From UBA8653 sp963978155 (GTDB lineage: Bacteria; Planctomycetota; Phycisphaerae; Phycisphaerales; SM1A02), in contig CAXBRK010000027.1 in NCBI GenBank assembly GCA_963978155.1, positions 1-21,366 of the forward strand: 21,366 nucleotides of DNA, read 5' to 3'. The translations under genes and the position numbers were made by a program. This document shows positions 20,380 to 21,366 of this stretch, in pieces. Each line of letters starts with the position of its first letter. Position 1 is the first letter of the stretch. Below the pieces are notes generated by a model. It had not been told where the DNA came from and did no database searches. It was given only the letters and a program-made list of their open reading frames with translations.

Positions 20380-21366
20380 ATGCGTTCATTTTTTGCTGGG
20401 AAGTCGGTGGCTTTGACAGGTGTGGCCCTGTCCGTTGGGGTCGGCTGTCAGACCGACTCCTTCGTGGACCCCACCGTGACGGGGCGCTGGGAGCATCAGC
20501 CGACAACGTTGCCCATCCTGCGAAGAATCAACGCCATTGAGGTCGGTGAACAGGTGGTTGGGGAGACCCCGGCTCGCGAGGATCTCATCGAGAACGATTT
20601 CAGTTCCTATCGCGTTGTTCCCGGGGATGTGATCACGGTCACCGCTTTTGACGTGTATCAGCCCGGTCAGCCAGTGACCGTTGACCGCGTGGTTGATCAG
20701 TCTGGCTTTGTTCAACTTCCAGAAATCGGTCTGGTCAAAGTTGAAGGGCTTCTACCCGAAGAATTGAGCCCCTCCATCCGCTCTGCGTACGGGAGGCTTT
20801 TGGGGGCGCCTCAGGTGGATGCAGCTTTGGTTCAGCGGACAGGGTTTCGCTTCACAATTAATGGGTTCATCGCACAACCCAACGTGTATCCGTTGTTGCG
20901 TTCTGACCTTCGCTTGCTTGAGGCCCTGAGCCAAGCTGGTGGCATTCTGGACAACGCGCAGTATGCGATTGTCCGCAGGCGGGTCCAGTTGGAGGGTGCA
21001 CCTGAAACCCAAGGGGTTCCAGAAACCACGGAGCCTTTAGATTTGGATGGTCTTTTGGATCGCCTTGAAGGAGGGGCTGGTGCATCAATTGGTGCCAGCG
21101 AAGACACGTTCGTTGATGTCGATTTCTTGTCTCAAGACACTTTGCCAGAAATGCAAGAAGCTGAAGACATGCCGTCTTCACCCTGGCAGTGGGATGTGGA
21201 TTCAGGAACTTGGCAAAAGCGAGGGGGAGAAGAGGCCTGGTCTGCGCAGGGCGACAATGAAGCCCCTGTCTTTATCGACCGTGTCCTTCGAATCTCACTG
21301 CAGCAACTTCGTCGAGGGGACAGCAACCTCGATATTGTGATTCGCCCGGGAGACTCCATCTTGGTG
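20380..21366 (+). CDS. Polysaccharide export lipoprotein (Wza/EpsE-like), 5' part; runs off right edge
   Basis: An open frame of 329 codons runs from ATG 20380, just after an in-frame TAA at 20371, to the end of the window without a stop. The signal MRSFFAGKSVALTGVALSVG is followed by VGC, a lipobox with Cys at about 23, so the protein is probably an outer-membrane lipoprotein. Residues about 75-140 (SYRVVPGDVITVTAFDVYQP, then QSGFVQLPEIGLVKVEG) form the Poly_export domain. About 155-195 (FTINGFIAQPNVYPLL, LLEALSQAGG) is an SLBB domain. An acidic stretch of about 100 residues interrupts it before IRPGDSILV resumes. The family forms the export channel for exopolysaccharide or capsule. Family is clear, exact substrate unknown. 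Confidence 0.9.
   Translation, partial: MRSFFAGKSVALTGVALSVGVGCQTDSFVDPTVTGRWEHQPTTLPILRRINAIEVGEQVVGETPAREDLIENDFSSYRVVPGDVITVTAFDVYQPGQPVTVDRVVDQSGFVQLPEIGLVKVEGLLPEELSPSIRSAYGRLLGAPQVDAALVQRTGFRFTINGFIAQPNVYPLLRSDLRLLEALSQAGGILDNAQYAIVRRRVQLEGAPETQGVPETTEPLDLDGLLDRLEGGAGASIGASEDTFVDVDFLSQDTLPEMQEAEDMPSSPWQWDVDSGTWQKRGGEEAWSAQGDNEAPVFIDRVLRISLQQLRRGDSNLDIVIRPGDSILV

Noticed and set aside
1..21366. CRISPR array, insertion sequence or integrase gene
   Set aside because: No regularly spaced short repeats, no transposase or recombinase motifs and no terminal inverted repeats were seen in any frame.

Overview
The window looks like a chromosomal segment of a marine or freshwater bacterium, most likely a planctomycete close to Phycisphaerae. 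This is an inference from gene content: an ECF sigma factor coupled to a membrane protein with pilin-like DUF1559 character, a large secreted Ig-like protein, a DUF6899-type small protein, weak Shine-Dalgarno use, and tRNA ends without an encoded CCA. No rRNA, CRISPR array or insertion sequence was seen.

Region 1 (1-2130) is AT-richer and accessory in character. It holds a lipoprotein gene running off the left edge, small membrane proteins of unknown role, and a 54-bp direct repeat (53/54 identical). The repeat carries the 3' end of a tRNA plus an intrinsic terminator, and it brackets a single-gene cassette with a DUF4328-like membrane protein. This is the footprint expected of integration or duplication at a tRNA 3' end.

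Region 2 (2208-6494) is a phototrophy and carotenoid cluster. A proton-pumping proteorhodopsin (Asp/Thr/Glu motif, Lys in helix G) is followed by a Blh-type beta-carotene cleavage enzyme that makes retinal. Divergently, a CrtI-type desaturase overlaps a CrtB-type synthase. Lycopene cyclase and GGPP synthase are not here and must be encoded elsewhere if the pathway is complete. An intrinsic-terminator hairpin lies inside the first codons of the blh frame, so rhodopsin probably greatly outnumbers Blh transcripts.

Region 3 (6585-13271) is a mixed housekeeping stretch: a 79-aa membrane protein, an endonuclease/exonuclease/phosphatase-fold protein, DUF6899 and DUF3817 proteins, a SixA-like phosphatase, a Lon N-terminal-domain protein, an NTF2-like membrane protein, a large secreted protein, and a branched-chain aminotransferase.

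Region 4 (13276-21366) carries a pheT / cyclodeaminase-like / zinc-ribbon operon in which PheT lacks its tRNA-bind (B2) domain. It continues with a lipoprotein, a sigma factor with its coupled partner, rpmI and rplT, lipoyl synthase, and the 5' part of a polysaccharide export (Wza/EpsE-like) lipoprotein that runs off the right edge. pheT and rpmI-rplT lie close together but on opposite strands, without infC or pheS, so the usual infC-rpmI-rplT-pheS-pheT cluster appears broken.
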